A stretch of 64,000 nucleotides of DNA from Claveliimonas bilis (lineage in GTDB: Bacteria; Bacillota; Clostridia; Lachnospirales; Lachnospiraceae), in contig NZ_AP024845.1 of the NCBI RefSeq assembly GCF_020892095.1, forward strand, positions 1,736,001 through 1,800,000, read 5' to 3'. Position 1 is the first letter of the stretch. Each line of letters starts with the position of its first letter. Positions 25,416 to 33,420 of this stretch are shown here, piece by piece. The notes below the pieces were generated by a model. The model saw only the letters and a program-made list of their open reading frames with translations. It searched no databases and had not been told where the DNA came from. Both the position numbers and the translations under genes were made by a program.

Positions 25416-25801
25416 AAGAACATCCTTTTGGCGCCGGTGCTAATATTTCCGGCCTTACTCCGCACAATACAGGGCAAGGCCTCGGCTTTTACGGATTTCA
25501 TATTCATGAAGGAAGCGCCTGTACCGGAACCACTTCGGATGAATTTGCCGATACAGACGGCCACTATCAGACCCGGGGTAAAATGCATCCGGAACATGAG
25601 GGGGATCTGCCTCCTCTTCTATCCGATAAGGGAACAGCGTGGATGATGGTCTATACCACCCGCTTTTTTCCGGAGGAAGTGGTGGGGAAGACAGTTGTGA
25701 TTCATGATATGCCTGATGATTTCCGCACCCAGCCGTCGGGAAATTCAGGAGAGAAGATTGCCTGCGGACAGATCGTGGCAGAAGATCCTGATATACGATA
25801 A
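25412..25801 (+). pseudogene. 5'-truncated Cu/Zn superoxide dismutase-like gene
   Basis: A reading frame open from 25373 to the stop at 25799-25801 encodes a Cu/Zn SOD-like core: GFHIHEG, GHY, HPEHEGDLPPLLSD, VVIHDMPDDFRTQPSGNSGEKIACG. All seven metal ligands (two H in HIH, the H of GHY, H of MHP, H and D in EHEGD, H in VIHD) and both disulfide cysteines are present. The frame has no ATG, GTG or TTG before 25583 and lacks the family's first ~30-45 residues; it abuts the end of the MoxR gene. Either a truncated pseudogene or a gene read from a rare start such as ATA 25412 or ATT 25397. Starting at ATG 25583 would keep only the last 72 residues. Confidence 0.7.
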
Positions 25802-25816
25802 ACATTTCCATGTAAC

Positions 25817-25875
25817 AAAAAGCCTCCTGTCTGCATATGCTGGAGTAGAAAGACTGTGCAAATAGGAGGATTTTT
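25817..25875 (+). promoter_or_regulatory. Possible sequestering hairpin over the amidase ribosome site
   Basis: CCTCCT at 25823-25828 can pair with the AGGAGG ribosome site at 25864-25869, and flanking AAAAA (25817-25821) with TTTTT (25871-25875). If formed, the stem hides the ribosome site up to the start codon. Confidence 0.4.
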
Positions 25876-26742
25876 ATGGCATATTCAATCATGCTGGATG
25901 CAGGACACGGAGGACGGGATCCGGGAGCAGTGTACAACGGGCGTCAGGAAAAGGACGATACCCTGCGCCTGGCGCTTGCTGTAGGGGAAATTTTGCAGAA
26001 CAGAGGTATTGATGTAGAATATACACGTACGACAGATGTCTATGAGACACCATATGAAAAAGCGATGGAAGCAAATCAGGCAGGAGTGGATCTCTTTATT
26101 TCCATTCACCGCAATTCTTTTCCAAGAGACAACGAGGTGTCCGGTGTGGAATCGCTGGTGTACGATCTGTCGGGACTGAAGTACCAGATTGCGGAGGCAA
26201 TTAATGAGGAGCTGGCAACTATAGGGTTTGTGGATCTTGGCGTCAAGGCAAGACCGAATCTGGTCGTGCTGAAGAGGACAAAAATGCCGGCTGTTCTTGT
26301 GGAGGCCGGATTTATCAATTCTGACACCGATAACATGTTGTTTGATCAGAATTTTGATGACATTGCACTTGCCATTGCTGAGGGAATCCTCGATACCCTG
26401 CAGCGGAACGGACTTATTGAAGGAAGTGCAGATACGTCCGGAAGCGTAAATGGCAGTGGGAACAGCGGCATGACAGGGGGAAATACAGACAGTCAATATG
26501 AAAATAATGAATTTGAAAATGCAGTAGTCCACGATTATCGCGTGCAGGTAGGGGCTTTCCGCAACCGTACTTATGCAGAGAGACTTAGAGGGGAACTTCT
26601 GGAGCAGGATTTTCCGGCGTATATTGAGGATTCTGACGGCTATTTAAGAGTTCAGGTGGGCGGATATGACACATTGGAGGAAGCAGCCGACATGGAACGG
26701 CGGCTGAAACGGGCAGGTTATTCCACTGTGATTGTGTCCTGA
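25876..26742 (+). CDS. N-acetylmuramoyl-L-alanine amidase with SPOR domain (CwlC-like)
   Basis: 288 residues. Residues 1-180 are an Amidase_3 domain: LDAGHGGRDPG (first zinc H), the E in RQEKDD, SIHRNS (second H) and the catalytic VEAGFINS. Residues ~185-215 are a Gly/Ser/Asn linker and ~220-288 a SPOR domain (YRVQVGAFRNRTYAERL) that binds denuded glycan. It has no signal peptide, like the mother-cell lysis amidases CwlC/CwlH of spore formers, so a role late in sporulation is likely. It cuts the bond between muramic acid and the peptide. Confidence 0.88.
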   Translation: MAYSIMLDAGHGGRDPGAVYNGRQEKDDTLRLALAVGEILQNRGIDVEYTRTTDVYETPYEKAMEANQAGVDLFISIHRNSFPRDNEVSGVESLVYDLSGLKYQIAEAINEELATIGFVDLGVKARPNLVVLKRTKMPAVLVEAGFINSDTDNMLFDQNFDDIALAIAEGILDTLQRNGLIEGSADTSGSVNGSGNSGMTGGNTDSQYENNEFENAVVHDYRVQVGAFRNRTYAERLRGELLEQDFPAYIEDSDGYLRVQVGGYDTLEEAADMERRLKRAGYSTVIVS

Positions 26743-26810
26743 TCCCATATGGAGATCCTCCCGCTTCCGATAGTCTCTGTTTTCCGGTGCTGGTAATTTT
26801 TAAAAACTTT

Positions 26811-26856
26811 AGGTATAATAACCACATATAATAGCAGCCGCGTGGTTATTATACCT
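26811..26856. promoter_or_regulatory. 15-bp perfect inverted repeat overlapping a TATAAT box
   Basis: AGGTATAATAACCAC at 26811-26825 is exactly complementary to 26842-26856 (16-base spacer). Each arm contains a -10-like TATAAT (26814-26819 on the plus strand, the mirror copy on the minus strand). It lies 65 bases before the sigma-like gene and looks like an operator or a symmetric divergent promoter; no good -35 box was seen. Confidence 0.5.
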
Positions 26857-26920
26857 GGGTGCTTTGGCCTGCAAAGCCGAAGATATATCAGAATTTTACA
26901 TAGGAACCGGAGGATCGAAA

Positions 26921-27619
26921 ATGGCAGATAAATTAAAATTTCAGGAAAAATTAAGCGGAATTTTGCATCTGGCAGAAGAAAAGCAGATGCATCTTAATAT
27001 AGAGGAAATCGAAAAATTCTTCGAGGAGGAAGCGCTTTCTGCCCAGCAGATAGAGCTGGTGTGCGACTACCTGCTTTCACAGAAAGTGGCTGTATCGGGA
27101 TATGAAAAAAAGCCCGGAGTGATTCGGCAGGCGGAGGAAGAAAGAGAGGAGCTGACCCGGGAAGAACAGGAATACCTGGAAAGTTATCTTAGAGAAATAC
27201 ACGAGATGGTGCCGCGTACACCTGAGGAGAGCAGGCTGGCAGCCTACATGCCCCTTGTGACAGAGGAAGCGCTGAAGCTGCCAAGACAGGGAGTTTTCCT
27301 GGGAGATGTGATCCAGGAAGGAAATGTCAGTCTTGTCGGGGCGCTTTTGGCATATGCTCCGGGAGAAGAGAAGAAGGAAGAAATCCTCAAAGAGATAAGA
27401 GCTTCCATGCGCGCGCTTTTGGAATCCCAGCTGGAAATGAAAAGGCAGGACCGCAAGATGGTAGACCGGGTATCTGACCTGGAGGCGACAATTCGGGAAA
27501 TGAGCGACGGACTGGGCCGTAAAGTGGACGTAGAGGAAGTGGCAGAGAAAATGGGCGTGTCAGAAGAGGAGATCGAAGATATCCTTAAGCTGGCGGGAGA
27601 AGAATGGAAAGAAGAATAA
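26921..27619 (+). CDS. Degenerate sigma-70-like protein
   Basis: 232 residues from ATG 26921 (GGAGGA upstream). Residues 8-55 resemble sigma region 1.1, 86-100 region 1.2 (YLREIHEM), 110-165 a worn region 2 whose FLGDVIQEGNVSLVGALL (127-144) matches the conserved FLDLIQEGNLGLI block, and 178-227 region 3 (KMVDRVSDLEATIREMSDGLGRKVDVEEVAEKMGVSEEE). The aromatic -10-melting residues of region 2.3-2.4 and all of region 4 are missing. It may bind RNA polymerase core or act as an anti-sigma-like decoy rather than start transcription. Acidic and soluble. Confidence 0.7.
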   Translation: MADKLKFQEKLSGILHLAEEKQMHLNIEEIEKFFEEEALSAQQIELVCDYLLSQKVAVSGYEKKPGVIRQAEEEREELTREEQEYLESYLREIHEMVPRTPEESRLAAYMPLVTEEALKLPRQGVFLGDVIQEGNVSLVGALLAYAPGEEKKEEILKEIRASMRALLESQLEMKRQDRKMVDRVSDLEATIREMSDGLGRKVDVEEVAEKMGVSEEEIEDILKLAGEEWKEE

Positions 27620-27634
27620 GAGAAAATGTGCGTT

Positions 27635-27699
27635 TAGAATGTAAAAAAACCAGGCGGACTGTGAGACGTTACTCCCTTCGTCTGGTTTTTTACATTCTA
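27635..27699. terminator. Long bidirectional-looking terminator
   Basis: Bases 27635-27656 pair with 27679-27699 (21 bp, one extra A), with A7 on the left arm and T6 on the right arm. It can end both the sigma-like gene and the convergent lipoprotein gene. Confidence 0.85.
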
Positions 27700-27729
27700 C
27701 TATTTAGAAGCTGATTAAGGTCAAGGAAA

Positions 27730-28554
27730 TTATTCGATAACTGTAATAACTGCAACTTCCCCTCCGTTTTCAAAAATATACAGATCTATATATTCTTCTT
27801 TATTTTTATTTTTACGCCAAAGAGAATAAGAGTTGTATTTTTCATTTTCACCGGCAAGATGGATGGAATCCTCAAGGCAATCCAGATTATTTTGTTTTAG
27901 ATTTTTTGCAGCCGCGTTCCAATTTTGCCCTACGTAAGTTCCGTATATACTATAATTAGTTTCGAATCTGCCCAACCCTATATATATTAGATTTCCATCA
28001 CCAAGTACCTCTAATTCGGTTCCCAAATCTCCTATTAAATCATATGAACCATCGTCATATGTTTCTTTGACTTCAAAATTTTCATATTTGCCGAAATCTG
28101 TCTGTTCACAAAAATCTTCCCAGTTATTCCCTAGGGCGTTAGATAATTCAATTTTGGGAGCTTCTGGTGGGATGTGTTTCGTATACATTTCTGCATCCCA
28201 ATTAGAGTTATCAGATGTGATATATAAATTTTCTTTTTCTGTGATTTCCGCTTTTAGTTTATAAGCATATCCATCTATTGTGAAAATATATTCATCATCT
28301 ATTTTCTCATAGGTGCCTCTTTTATCGTTCATTAGAAGAGTACCATCATCATAAATATTAAGAATCCATCTGTTGGATGGAGTACCTTCTCCCGTATATG
28401 TTCCTGCAATAGATGATTGATTTGTGTCATTTGGAGCTAAAACTTCAGTGGCAGAGGTTGAGTCAGGGCTTTTTTCTTGTGTAGTGCTACAGCTGCATAT
28501 TAAAAATAGCATGGTTATTAATCCGATAATTGTATAGAGTATTTTCTTGTTCAT
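27730..28554 (-). CDS. Predicted lipoprotein of unknown function
   Basis: 274 residues on the minus strand. The N-terminus MNKKILYTIIGLITMLFLICSCSTT is a lipoprotein signal, with C22 (after ICS) the likely lipidated residue. A Ser/Thr-rich linker follows, then a region GTYTGEGTPSNRWILNIYDDGTLLMNDKRGTYEKIDDEYIFTIDGYAYKLKAEI that looks like a small beta-barrel domain. The last ~130 residues are unfamiliar. It is more AT-rich than its neighbours. It is expressed from a sigma-A-type promoter at 28601-28629 that overlaps a palindromic operator, divergent from an XRE regulator. Confidence 0.75.
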   Translation of the reverse strand: MNKKILYTIIGLITMLFLICSCSTTQEKSPDSTSATEVLAPNDTNQSSIAGTYTGEGTPSNRWILNIYDDGTLLMNDKRGTYEKIDDEYIFTIDGYAYKLKAEITEKENLYITSDNSNWDAEMYTKHIPPEAPKIELSNALGNNWEDFCEQTDFGKYENFEVKETYDDGSYDLIGDLGTELEVLGDGNLIYIGLGRFETNYSIYGTYVGQNWNAAAKNLKQNNLDCLEDSIHLAGENEKYNSYSLWRKNKNKEEYIDLYIFENGGEVAVITVIE

Positions 28555-28600
28555 GTATTTCCCCTTCTTAATTTAAAAAGTAGATTTATAAGATATTGAT

Positions 28601-28646
28601 ATTATAGTCTTTTTAACGACTATAGTCAAGAGAAAGACTATATACT
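28601..28646. promoter_or_regulatory. Divergent promoter region with nested palindromic operator
   Basis: TATAGTCTTT (28603-28612) and AAAGACTATA (28633-28642) are exact inverted repeats, and GACTATAGTC (28618-28627) is a palindrome sharing the same centre (between 28622 and 28623). So TATAGTC half-sites occur four times. On the minus strand TTGACT (28624-28629) and TATAAT (28601-28606) with a 17-base spacer form the lipoprotein promoter inside this operator. TATACT at 28641-28646 may serve the XRE gene. Confidence 0.7.
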
Positions 28647-28672
28647 ATTCTATGATATAGAAGGAGAAAGAT

Positions 28673-28891
28673 ATGATAGTATATGGTCCATTTTGGAAAA
28701 CATTAAAAGATTCAAATGAATCGACATACACTCTTATAAATGTACACCATATTTCGAGTTCTATAATAGATAAATTGAGAAAAAATAGGCCTTTGAATAC
28801 AACAACAATAAATGATTTGTGCCGTATACTTAACTGTCACATAGAAGACATAGCGCAATATGTGCCAAGCGAGCAGGATCAGAAATTGTAG
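28673..28891 (+). CDS. XRE/Cro-type small helix-turn-helix regulator
   Basis: 72 residues, GAAGGAG upstream. The pattern LKDSNESTYTLINVHHISSSIIDKLRKNRPLNTTTINDLCRILNCHIEDIAQYVP fits the single-domain Cro/HTH_26 group, which typically has NIS..T...LR....V...TL..IC..L.C...DI. It has only a DNA-binding domain. It is read away from the lipoprotein gene across the palindromic operator and probably represses both. Small, AT-rich and possibly acquired together with the lipoprotein gene. Confidence 0.8.
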   Translation: MIVYGPFWKTLKDSNESTYTLINVHHISSSIIDKLRKNRPLNTTTINDLCRILNCHIEDIAQYVPSEQDQKL

Positions 28892-28927
28892 GATGGATTA
28901 AAAAGCGTTGCCTATTAATATAGAAGC

Positions 28928-28969
28928 AAAAAGGGGATTGCCATATCATGATATGACAGTCCCCTTTTT
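28928..28969. terminator. Bidirectional terminator between XRE and CNNM genes
   Basis: AAAAAGGGGA (28928-28937) pairs with TCCCCTTTTT (28960-28969), with an inner CATATCATGATATG palindrome. A and T runs on both sides allow it to serve both convergent genes. Confidence 0.85.
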
Positions 28970-28989
28970 AAAATAAAGACACTTTGAAC

Positions 28990-30267
28990 CTAATTTTCTT
29001 CAGAATCTGTTTCCGTCTTTTCCGGCAGATACATATGTACCAGTTCGATCCGGTTTTTATCAAGCTTCTCTACCACAAGGCGGATGCCTTCGTCTGTGGT
29101 GATCTCATCTCCTGCCTGGGGAAGACGGTCCAGATGTTCGATGATAAGACCGCCGAGAGAATCGTAATCATCCGATGAAAGATCCAGATCAAGCTCATCA
29201 TTGAGATCTTCCAGGTTGAGAGATCCCTCTACAAGATATTCTCTCTCTCCGACCTGGCGGACAAGATCTTCTTCGTTTTCATCGTATTCATCCCGGATCT
29301 CACCAACAAGTTCTTCCAGAATATCTTCCAGTGTGATAAGACCGGCGGTCTCTCCGTATTCATCCAGGACAATGGCGATATTGAAGGAAGAATCTCTCAT
29401 TTCTACCAGAAGTTCAGAAATATTTTTATACTCATAGGTAAAATAAGCTTCTCTTAAAATATCACGCACATGAAATTCCTTTTTGCTGTCAAATAGGAGC
29501 AGATCCTTCATGTTGATGGTTCCGATCACATGGTCAGTAGTCTCTTCATAAACCGGAAGCCGGGTAAATTTATCTTCCCGGAAAATTTCCAGAAGTTCTT
29601 CGTAAGTGCTTTCCACATCAGCGAATGTAACATGAACGCGGGGAACCATAACATCTTTCGCTTTAGCGTCATTGAAATCAAAAATATTGTAGATCAGTTC
29701 CTTTTCTTCGGATTCGATCACCCCGTCTTCATGGCTGACATCTACAATTGTACGCAGATCACTTTCTGTCATGGCTTTTTTTGTATTTTCCGGATTTATT
29801 CTCAAGATAAAAAGAATTACACGGGACAGACTGTTTATAATAAAGATGACAGGAGTCATCAGCTTTATAAAAATACGGATGATCGGCGCATAGATCATGG
29901 AAATGCCCTGGGCGTGGATGGCAGCGGTGGTCTTGGGAGTGATCTCTCCGAAAAGGAGGATCAAAAGAGTAATAAGACCGCTGGCAAAAGCAACGGCTGA
30001 GCCGCCGAAGTGATAGGCGATCGTTGTTGTCAGGGAAGCGGCAGCAGTGTTTACCACATTATTTCCGATCAATATAGCGCTTAATAACTTGCTGGAATCT
30101 TTTGTAACATCCAGAATAGCCTCTGCCCGCTTGTTTCCTTCATCGGCAAGGCTGCGGATACGAATTTTGTTGACTGTTGTAAGAGCCGTCTCTGCAGATG
30201 AAAAAAATGCAGAGAGCATCAGCAGAATAATCAAAATAATAATCTGTATGGCGTCGCTGGGGTCCAT
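28990..30267 (-). CDS. CNNM/CorC-family transporter (hemolysin-like)
   Basis: 425 residues on the minus strand. Residues 1-190 are the DUF21 membrane domain with 3-4 helices (IILIILLMLSAFFSSAETALTTVNKIRIRSLADEG is its hallmark), ~200-330 a CBS pair (DVMVPRVHVTFADVESTYEELLEIF, AYFTYEYKNISELLVEMRDSSFNIAIVLDEYGETAGLITLEDILEELVGEI) and ~345-420 the CorC_HlyC domain. These proteins move or sense Mg2+ and related cations; the old hemolysin name is misleading. Ends acidic. Confidence 0.92.
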   Translation of the reverse strand: MDPSDAIQIIILIILLMLSAFFSSAETALTTVNKIRIRSLADEGNKRAEAILDVTKDSSKLLSAILIGNNVVNTAAASLTTTIAYHFGGSAVAFASGLITLLILLFGEITPKTTAAIHAQGISMIYAPIIRIFIKLMTPVIFIINSLSRVILFILRINPENTKKAMTESDLRTIVDVSHEDGVIESEEKELIYNIFDFNDAKAKDVMVPRVHVTFADVESTYEELLEIFREDKFTRLPVYEETTDHVIGTINMKDLLLFDSKKEFHVRDILREAYFTYEYKNISELLVEMRDSSFNIAIVLDEYGETAGLITLEDILEELVGEIRDEYDENEEDLVRQVGEREYLVEGSLNLEDLNDELDLDLSSDDYDSLGGLIIEHLDRLPQAGDEITTDEGIRLVVEKLDKNRIELVHMYLPEKTETDSEEN

Positions 30268-30442
30268 GAAGTTTTTTCACTCCTCTTTCATAATTTTATA
30301 AGATTTCAGGGCTCTGCCTGTAAACGTATAACACGAAATTACTATACCGTATTTTATGTAATTTTGCAAGTCCACGTTGAATTTGCGGGGGTTTTAGTGT
30401 ATGATGGACAATGAAAAAAAAGGAAAGAAAGGCTATATTATC

Positions 30443-31354
30443 ATGAATCAGGATTTTATTTCCCGACTTGAACATATATTGGAAACAGAGCAGATTCTTC
30501 AAAACGAACCCATGGATCGGCATACCACATTCCGCATCGGCGGTCCGGCTGACTTGTTTGTCGTTCCGTCTGACAAAGAGCAGGTCCGCAAGATTGTACA
30601 GATATGCCGGGAAGAGGGCATGCCATATTATATTATAGGAAATGGAAGTAACCTTCTCGTGTCTGACAAAGGATACAGAGGGGTTGTAATTCAGCTTTAT
30701 ACCCGGATGTCCGGAATTTACCCGGATGGGGATAAGATCTGCGCCCAGGCAGGTGCCTCTTTGGCAAAGATTGCGGCAGCAGCCCTCAAGGAGGGGCTGA
30801 CCGGATTTGAATTTGCAGCAGGGATTCCGGGAACACTGGGAGGAGCCTGCATTATGAATGCAGGTGCATATGGCGGTGAGATGAAAGATGTGCTGGAAGA
30901 GATCACAGTCCTGACAAAAGAAGGAGAAATCAGCACAATTTCCCGGGAAAATTTGGATATGGGGTATCGTACCAGCGCGGCGGCCAAGAACGGCTGTACT
31001 GTTCTGGAAGCGGTTATAAAGCTTGAAAAAGGCGACAAAGAAGCAATACAAAAGAAAATGGAAGAGCTGAAAGAAAAAAGGATCAGCAAACAACCGCTGG
31101 AATATCCCAGCGCCGGAAGTACCTTTAAAAGACCGAAAGGATATTTTGCCGGTAAATTGATCCAGGACGCAGGACTTAGGGGCTGCCGGATCGGCGGAGC
31201 CATGGTCTCCGAGAAACACTGCGGATTTGTCATCAATGCAGGAGGAGCAACCGCAGCAGATGTGGACGCTCTGATCAGACATATTTCAGAAAAAGTAAAG
31301 GAACATGCAGGAGTTACATTGGAGCCTGAAGTGAAGAGGCTGGGAGAATTTTAA
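30443..31354 (+). CDS. murB: UDP-N-acetylenolpyruvoylglucosamine reductase
   Basis: 303 residues from ATG 30443; an upstream ATG at 30401 has no ribosome site. FAD-binding motifs RIGGPADLFVVPSD, YYIIGNGSNLLVSDKGYRGVVI and GFEFAAGIPGTLGGACIMNAGAYGGEM, and the catalytic YPSAGSTFKRPKGYFAGKLIQDAGLRGCRIGGA and late VTLEPEVKRLG identify MurB. It reduces UDP-GlcNAc-enolpyruvate to UDP-MurNAc with NADPH. It is 3 bases upstream of rapZ, an arrangement common in Firmicutes. Confidence 0.96.
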   Translation: MNQDFISRLEHILETEQILQNEPMDRHTTFRIGGPADLFVVPSDKEQVRKIVQICREEGMPYYIIGNGSNLLVSDKGYRGVVIQLYTRMSGIYPDGDKICAQAGASLAKIAAAALKEGLTGFEFAAGIPGTLGGACIMNAGAYGGEMKDVLEEITVLTKEGEISTISRENLDMGYRTSAAAKNGCTVLEAVIKLEKGDKEAIQKKMEELKEKRISKQPLEYPSAGSTFKRPKGYFAGKLIQDAGLRGCRIGGAMVSEKHCGFVINAGGATAADVDALIRHISEKVKEHAGVTLEPEVKRLGEF

Positions 31355-31356
31355 GT

Positions 31357-32238
31357 ATGAGATTTATTATTGTGACAGGCATGTCGGGAGCGGGAAAAAG
31401 TACAGCTTTGAAGATTTTGGAAGATACAGGATACTATTGTGTAGACAATCTTCCGGTAGAGCTGGTGCCGAAGCTGGGCGAGCTGCTTTTGCTGCCTGGC
31501 TCGTCCATCAGCAGGATTGCTCTGGGGCTGGATATCCGAAGCGGACACAGTTTTGAAAAGCTGCAAAAATCGCTGGAGCAGCTGGATGAGATGAAGATCT
31601 CATATGAGATCCTTTTTCTGGAAGCTTCGGACGAGACTTTGATCAAACGCTACAAAGAGACAAGGCGCAGTCATCCGCTTGCGGGAAACGGCAGAGTAGA
31701 TCAGGGCATTACAGAAGAGAGAAAAAGACTGGCGTTCTTAAAAAGAAAGGCAGATTATCTGATCGATACCAGCCGTCTTCTGACAAGAGAGCTGCGGGAA
31801 GAAATGCATAAAATTTTTATTGAAAACAAAGAATATAAAAATCTGTACATTACGATTCTTTCTTTCGGTTTCAAGTACGGTCTGCCAAGTGATGCGGATC
31901 TGGTGTTTGATGTGCGTTTCCTTCCCAATCCGTATTATATTGATGATCTTCGTGCTAAAAGCGGAAATGACCCGGAAGTGCGGGATTATGTGATGGACAA
32001 TGAAAAGGCAGTGATCTTTCTCGATAAACTGACAGATATGGTAAGATTTCTTATTCCGAATTATGTGCAGGAGGGGAAGACACAGCTGGTCATTGCGGTG
32101 GGTTGTACAGGGGGGAAGCATCGATCTGTCACCCTTGCCAATGCGCTTTATCAAGTGCTTGCGGAAGAAGAAAGAGATTACGGTATAAAAATAGAGCACC
32201 GCGATATTGAAAAGGACGCGGTGACAAAAGCAAAGTAG
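31357..32238 (+). CDS. rapZ: RapZ/YvcJ-family nucleotide-binding protein
   Basis: 293 residues. Walker A GMSGAGKST is at 8-16. The C-terminal domain has DVRFLPNPYYIDDLRAKSGND and IAVGCTGGKHRSVTLAN, the conserved RapZ ligand site. In Enterobacteria RapZ adapts RNase E to small RNAs and binds GlcN6P; in Firmicutes YvcJ binds nucleotides and its role is less clear. It is tightly linked to murB and whiA. The yvcK gene that separates rapZ and whiA in Bacillus is not here. Confidence 0.95.
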   Translation: MRFIIVTGMSGAGKSTALKILEDTGYYCVDNLPVELVPKLGELLLLPGSSISRIALGLDIRSGHSFEKLQKSLEQLDEMKISYEILFLEASDETLIKRYKETRRSHPLAGNGRVDQGITEERKRLAFLKRKADYLIDTSRLLTRELREEMHKIFIENKEYKNLYITILSFGFKYGLPSDADLVFDVRFLPNPYYIDDLRAKSGNDPEVRDYVMDNEKAVIFLDKLTDMVRFLIPNYVQEGKTQLVIAVGCTGGKHRSVTLANALYQVLAEEERDYGIKIEHRDIEKDAVTKAK

Positions 32239-32246
32239 GGATAGTT

Positions 32247-33158
32247 ATGTCATTTTCTGGGAAAGTAAAGGAGGAATTATCCGGAATTTATCCTCGGGCA
32301 AGACATTGTCAGCTGGCTGAACTGGCGGCTTTGACGGGGATGAACGGATTGTGGGAGGAAGAAGAAGGCGGTAGTCTGCGGCTTATCCTCCATGCGGAAA
32401 ATATAGCCGTCATAAGAAAATGCTTTACATTACTGGAAAAAACATTTAATATAAAAAATGAAATTGCCCTCCAGATATCTGTGAGAAGGAATTTATTAAA
32501 AGACAGCAGCAGTTATGTACTGCGGGCCGAAGGAGGCGCTCTGGCTGCCATCAGGCAGGCGGAGGTACAGGCAGTCTGCTGCAAGCGTGCTTTTATGAGA
32601 GGCGCATTTCTGGCGGCAGGGTCTATGAGTGATCCGGGAAAATCCTATCATTTTGAGATCGTCTGTGATCAGATGGAAAAAGCACAGTACCTGCAGCGCA
32701 TTATGAACAGCTTTGAGCTGGATGCCCGGATTGTTTCAAGGAAAAAGCATTTTGTCATCTATCTGAAAGAGGGAGAGCGTATCGTAGATGCGCTGAATAT
32801 CATGGAAGCCCATGTGGCTTTGATGGAACTTGAAAATGTAAGAATATTGAAAGATATGAGAAACGCAGTGAACCGTAAAGTAAACTGCGAGACAGCAAAT
32901 ATTCATAAAACAGTATCTGCAGCGGTTAAACAACTGGAAGATATTGCTTATATACGTGACACCGTGGGATTTGAGCAGCTTCCCTTAGGACTGAAAGACG
33001 TTGCCCTTACACGTCTTGCATACCCGGAAGCAACATTAAAGGAGCTGGGAGATCTTCTGGAGACTCCGGTAGGGAAGTCGGGAGTGAATCACCGGCTTAG
33101 GAAATTAAGTGAAATGGCAGATAAGTTAAGGGGAATCAAGGAGGTACATTATGATTAA
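32247..33158 (+). CDS. whiA: WhiA-family DNA-binding protein
   Basis: 303 residues. N-terminal MSFSGKVKEELSGIYPRARHCQLAELAALTGMNG, central LAGLIDADG-homing-endonuclease-like domain (RCCKRAFMRGAFLAAGSMSDPGKSYHFE) and C-terminal helix-turn-helix (LTRLAYPEATLKELGDLLETPVGKSGVNHRLRKL). It affects cell division and chromosome segregation in Bacillus and sporulation in Streptomyces. Overlaps the HPr-like gene by 8 bases. Confidence 0.96.
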   Translation: MSFSGKVKEELSGIYPRARHCQLAELAALTGMNGLWEEEEGGSLRLILHAENIAVIRKCFTLLEKTFNIKNEIALQISVRRNLLKDSSSYVLRAEGGALAAIRQAEVQAVCCKRAFMRGAFLAAGSMSDPGKSYHFEIVCDQMEKAQYLQRIMNSFELDARIVSRKKHFVIYLKEGERIVDALNIMEAHVALMELENVRILKDMRNAVNRKVNCETANIHKTVSAAVKQLEDIAYIRDTVGFEQLPLGLKDVALTRLAYPEATLKELGDLLETPVGKSGVNHRLRKLSEMADKLRGIKEVHYD

Positions 33159-33408
33159 GAAACCGGTAACAATCAAACATCAAAATGGTCTGGATGTGAG
33201 ACCAATTGCTCTGCTTGTTCAGGAAGCCAGCCAGTATTCCAGTCGGATATACATAGAGGTGAACAACAGGAAGATCAATGCAAAGAGTATTATGGGTATG
33301 ATGAGCCTTAACCTGGGTGAGGGAGAGGAAGTTACAGTTGCTGCTGAAGGAGAAGATGAACTGGATGCAGTGGATGGCGTAGAGAAATTTCTTTCAAACC
33401 AGAAATAA
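33151..33408 (+). CDS. Crh-like HPr-family protein with Asp at position 15
   Basis: 85 residues of clear HPr fold. The regulatory serine is kept (S46 in NAKSIMGMMSLNL), but the phosphate-accepting histidine of HPr (GLHARP) is replaced by aspartate (D15 in GLDVRP). Bacillus Crh has glutamine there. So it should not pass phosphate in the PTS, yet can probably be phosphorylated by HPr kinase on S46 and work in catabolite control or bind another partner. It sits after whiA as crh does in Bacillus. Confidence 0.88.
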   Translation: MIKKPVTIKHQNGLDVRPIALLVQEASQYSSRIYIEVNNRKINAKSIMGMMSLNLGEGEEVTVAAEGEDELDAVDGVEKFLSNQK

Positions 33409-33420
33409 AAGAATCAGAAT

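Noticed and set aside
28990-30267. Hemolysin call for the CNNM protein
   Set aside because: The domain order DUF21-CBS-CorC is that of a cation transporter; the hemolysin name is historic.
30296-31282. Minus-strand frame opposite murB
   Set aside because: Shadow of murB; composition unlike a real protein.
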